Source: Plantago elongata
Taxonomy: Eukaryota > Streptophyta > Magnoliopsida > Lamiales > Plantaginaceae
NCBI GenBank assembly: GCA_036897095.1
Contig: JAYMSP010002578.1
Location: 1-23,467, forward strand
Length of the DNA: 23,467 bases
Reading direction: 5' to 3'
This document shows, piece by piece, positions 20,955-23,467 of the stretch; within the stretch, counting starts at the first letter, position 1; the number at the start of each line of letters is the position of its first letter. The position numbers and the translations under genes are program-made. The notes under the pieces were generated by a model that was not told the DNA's origin, made no database searches, and saw only the letters and a program-made list of their open reading frames with translations.

Positions 20955-23467
20955 CTATTCATTGAGATCAATGCCAGCAGGGAGCTTAAATTTATTGTTC
21001 CCATCATCGGCCACACCATCTCCATCAGCCTCGTCCATTGCATCGTCAGTTGTCTTCTTAACGTAATCAACCTTGAAGTCGTAATCCCCTTCCAAATCAT
21101 CTTCCATTGCAGATGACTTTTCCTTTTTACGCCTCTTCTTCTCTGCCTTTTTTAGCTTAGTGTTTAGTATTCCTTCCTCAGCATATAGCTTCTTGTTTTG
21201 CACTTTGTTTGTATGTTTCTGCTCCTTAAGGACTGCAGTGTCCTCTTCATTAGTCTCCATCATCTGGTCATCAGTACTAGCAGGAGCTTCTTGATTTTCA
21301 TTACCCTGCATGCAAAATAATGCAACCGTCTTTAGTACAAAAGCTAAAAACCACAAGTAACAAGCGTAACTTGTAGAAGAGACCTACTAACAGGAAAAAA
21401 AACCTAAATGTTCCGAAACCCCCTTCAGAGGAAGTTTACTTTTTTTTCATAGTTCAAACTTTTTCATATCAAAAAAGGGCTAGCAGTGACAATGAAGCGC
21501 AGTGACAATGAAGCGCAGCTTAGTTGGTAAGACGCTTCACGGTTCAAGTCCCCCTTTAGCCGTTTCAAAAAAAAAAAAAGGCTAGTAACTTCAGAGGAAG
21601 CATAACTTTTTCATAGACCTGAGTAACATGAATCGCACTGAAGTATTATTGCTTCATAGTTTATCTCTACAAGCATAGAAAATAATATCAAAATTGCAAA
21701 GTGCATGTAGATCACAAACCTCAAGGGCCATCATGTCAAAGTTCAAAGGACGGTTTGATGGAACTTCAACACAAATGAAATCATTCACGGATTTCAAACT
21801 TCCAATAAATGATTCGGTACCGTAAACTTCATCAATATTGAATTCCTTCCCGAGCTCGGTAACTATCTTTGCCTCACTGAGCTCCCCTGTGTTTCTAGTG
21901 GGAGGCATGGTGTAATAAGGAATTTTACCTGCAGACGAAGGAGCAGATGAGTGCTTAGCTGGATGCATCAAGATTAAAGTATTAAACAAAATATTCCTTC
22001 TGAATTTAGCGTATTGGTAAGCAGGAAGATTAGCAGTAATACATTCTACAGTTTTTACTGCAAGTCTGCAATACTATATACAGCAGATCATCATTGCATA
22101 TGCAAATAGTTTTAGATTTTCAACACGATCAAGTAGAAACTTGCTCCAAGTTTTTAGAAAGTGGCCAGAGACTAGATGCCGGTAATAAAAAACCGAAGTA
22201 CTGAACAAAACAACCAAAAATAGTACCATATTTCCATACTGGCGCATGGTAAATTCATTTAAAACTTTAATAACAATATTCATTGTTCGTAGTTCCACCC
22301 CGGATGGAATGAAAGTTGGCACTAGTATGACTTTAGTACTAGTTTTTCAGTAATTTTCGTTTTGGTGAATCTGATGATCTTGGCAGACACTGTTGCATTG
22401 ACATATTAGTAAATTGATACCACTAAGCTTCACTATTTGCTAATTGCCTAATTATACTTCTTTGTTTCCATGATATCTCCTTGTGTGTTTAACATTTGCA
22501 AAAGGGCCACTAAAGGGCAAATATACAACTATGCAACATCAAACTTTCTTTGTAATGCATTACTAGTACAGTTAATATTATATTATCAAGATAAGAAAAT
22601 TGGATGGGGCTTCTACCTTGGTTCCAATCATGCAAAACAATCCTTGCAGTAGCATCAATATCTAATACACCACCTTTCTTCAGTCTTCCCCTAACTGTAG
22701 CAACCTTCTGAAGAAAGTCATCAACAGAATCAAAGTTCGGGACCTTGTATAGTGTGACCAATATGCTCTCTGGGCAAAGCTCAAGAATTCGCTTGACTGC
22801 ATAGCAAATAACCAGACAGGTAAGAACCCAATAATGATATCAAACATGTAATTAAATGGATACGAGAGAAAGCCAAGATACTAACCAGGAGCAATTGCAT
22901 CATCTAATTGTTCAATTCTCTTACAGTTTCGGAGAGCAACGGAGGGATCCTTTTCTGCAGATTTAAGCAATACAACACCAGGGCAATCCAGTAATTTTAC
23001 ATTTTTATCCAGCTGAACTTCTTGCATGGACCTTGTCAGTCCAGGCGTGGCACCAACATTGACAACATGAGACCGTTTCAAGCTGTTGATTAGACTACTT
23101 TTACCAACATTAGGAAGACCAATGATTCCCACGGTTATTGATTTTTTTATCTGCAACAGAACATACAATTAGTGTTATTACATGGATAAAATAATCCAAG
23201 TACCATGAACTACCATGCAGACCATATGATTATTGTAGTTAGAAATTAGAAAAGGAGAAAAAGAGACTCTGCATCTGTGTCATGCAGAATCAGTAAAGCA
23301 AAGCTGCAAACGGAGTTTTGGGACATACATCGTGACTTCTTGAGTAATTCTTTAGCAACTTTATTAATGTTTCAGCGCCCAGACAATCACTTGTTTGGCG
23401 GGGATTGCTGGAATTCGTGGCCTTCCCAGCTTTTCTAGATTTCCACCCAAGGTTTGATTTCTGTTGT
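20955..23467 (-). CDS. NSN1: Nucleostemin-like nucleolar GTPase, C-terminal part (partial gene)
   Basis: Five exons on the minus strand, 23467-23329 (cut by the window edge), 23150-22886, 22796-22617, 21928-21720 and 21305-20955, encode the last 380 residues; Arabidopsis NSN1 has about 580. Junctions are GT-AG with consistent phases. The first exon reads [20 protein letters not shown], typical of NSN1. Then come the circularly permuted GTPase motifs: G1 [10 protein letters not shown]2 GATPGLT, G3 LDCPGVV; the G4/G5 part is outside the window. [13 protein letters not shown] and [20 protein letters not shown] follow, then KIPYYTMPP, and a Lys-rich tail ([14 protein letters not shown]) with an acidic end and final GIDLNE. 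The family (nucleostemin/GNL3) acts in the nucleolus in large-subunit rRNA maturation and, in plants, supports meristem and embryo growth. Recognition is strong; completeness of the N-terminus cannot be judged. Confidence 0.95.
21423..21616. repeat. Outer direct repeat around the SINE-like insertion
   Basis: CTTCAGAGGAAG plus a T-rich part ending TTTTTCATAG occurs at 21423-21452 and again, slightly diverged, at 21589-21616. The copies bracket the tRNA-like insertion. They could be an old, unusually long target-site duplication or a local tandem duplication into which the element landed. Confidence 0.65.
21485..21579 (+). mobile_element. Small tRNA-derived, A-tailed insertion (SINE-like) in an NSN1 intron
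   Basis: The sequence CAGCTTAGTTGGTAAGACGC (21516-21535) resembles a tRNA D-arm/A box. GGTTCAAGTCC (21541-21551) is a near-perfect B box, and an A13 tract ends at 21579. The A-to-B distance is about 20 bases shorter than in a tRNA, so it cannot fold as a normal tRNA. A 16-bp tandem duplication (21485-21500 and 21501-21516) precedes it, and GGCTAG flanks it on both sides (21478-21483, 21580-21585). These traits fit a truncated tRNA-derived SINE. It lies in the intron between the last two NSN1 exons, opposite in strand to the gene. Confidence 0.6.
21929..22616 (-). other. Large intron of the NSN1-type gene
   Basis: This 688-base intron separates the exon ending HDWNQ from the exon starting GKIPYYT. 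It is AT-rich and I see no gene or repeat in it. The open frame at 22074-22322 has no domain. Confidence 0.8.

Noticed and set aside
20955..20972. Terminal DLNE of the NSN1-type protein as an EAR repression motif
   Set aside because: The full DLNxxP or LxLxL pattern is absent, and the protein family is a nucleolar GTPase with no known need for such a motif.

Overview
The window is nuclear DNA from a flowering plant, almost certainly a eudicot. It has intron-split genes with GT-AG junctions, AT-rich intergenic DNA, a plant-type LINE, and four genes whose translations match plant families. I cannot place it below that level from sequence alone. There is no operon, CRISPR array, phage or plasmid signal.

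Layout: (1) 1-2350, AT-rich intergenic DNA with no supported gene. (2) 2608-5274 (+), an eight-exon gene for an Alba-domain RNA/DNA-binding protein with a long Gly-Tyr-Asn-Arg repeat tail (381 aa), preceded by site II and telo-box promoter elements. (3) 5275-8740, intergenic DNA holding a hAT-like terminal relic, a 670-bp foldback element with near full-length arms, an ATT microsatellite, and the promoter of the next gene. (4) 8741-12304 (+), a four-exon TPR protein of the MS5/SDI family (309 aa) with a 2.3-kb first intron. (5) 13069-16024 (-), a five-exon R-SNARE of the VAMP72 group (221 aa), convergent with the TPR gene. (6) 16512-19709 (+), a 5'-truncated, decayed L1-type LINE bounded by a perfect 15-bp target-site duplication, sitting about 0.5 kb upstream of the VAMP72 start codon. 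(7) 20955-23467 (-), the last five exons of a nucleostemin-like nucleolar GTPase (NSN1 type); its N-terminal half lies outside the window. One of its introns holds a small tRNA-like, A-tailed insertion.

The genes are housekeeping or physiological and do not form one pathway: RNA binding, sulfur-status-linked TPR protein, secretory vesicle fusion, ribosome biogenesis. From memory of the Arabidopsis map, the TPR-VAMP72 pair matches the SDI2-VAMP726-VAMP721 neighbourhood and the Alba-NSN1 pair matches another close pair, so the window may preserve an ancestral gene order. A half UPE-box (a sulfur-starvation element) lies in the TPR gene promoter and supports an SDI-like assignment. I found no convincing new biological system. 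The most unusual items are the foldback element, the UPE half-site and the tRNA-like insertion in the NSN1 intron.
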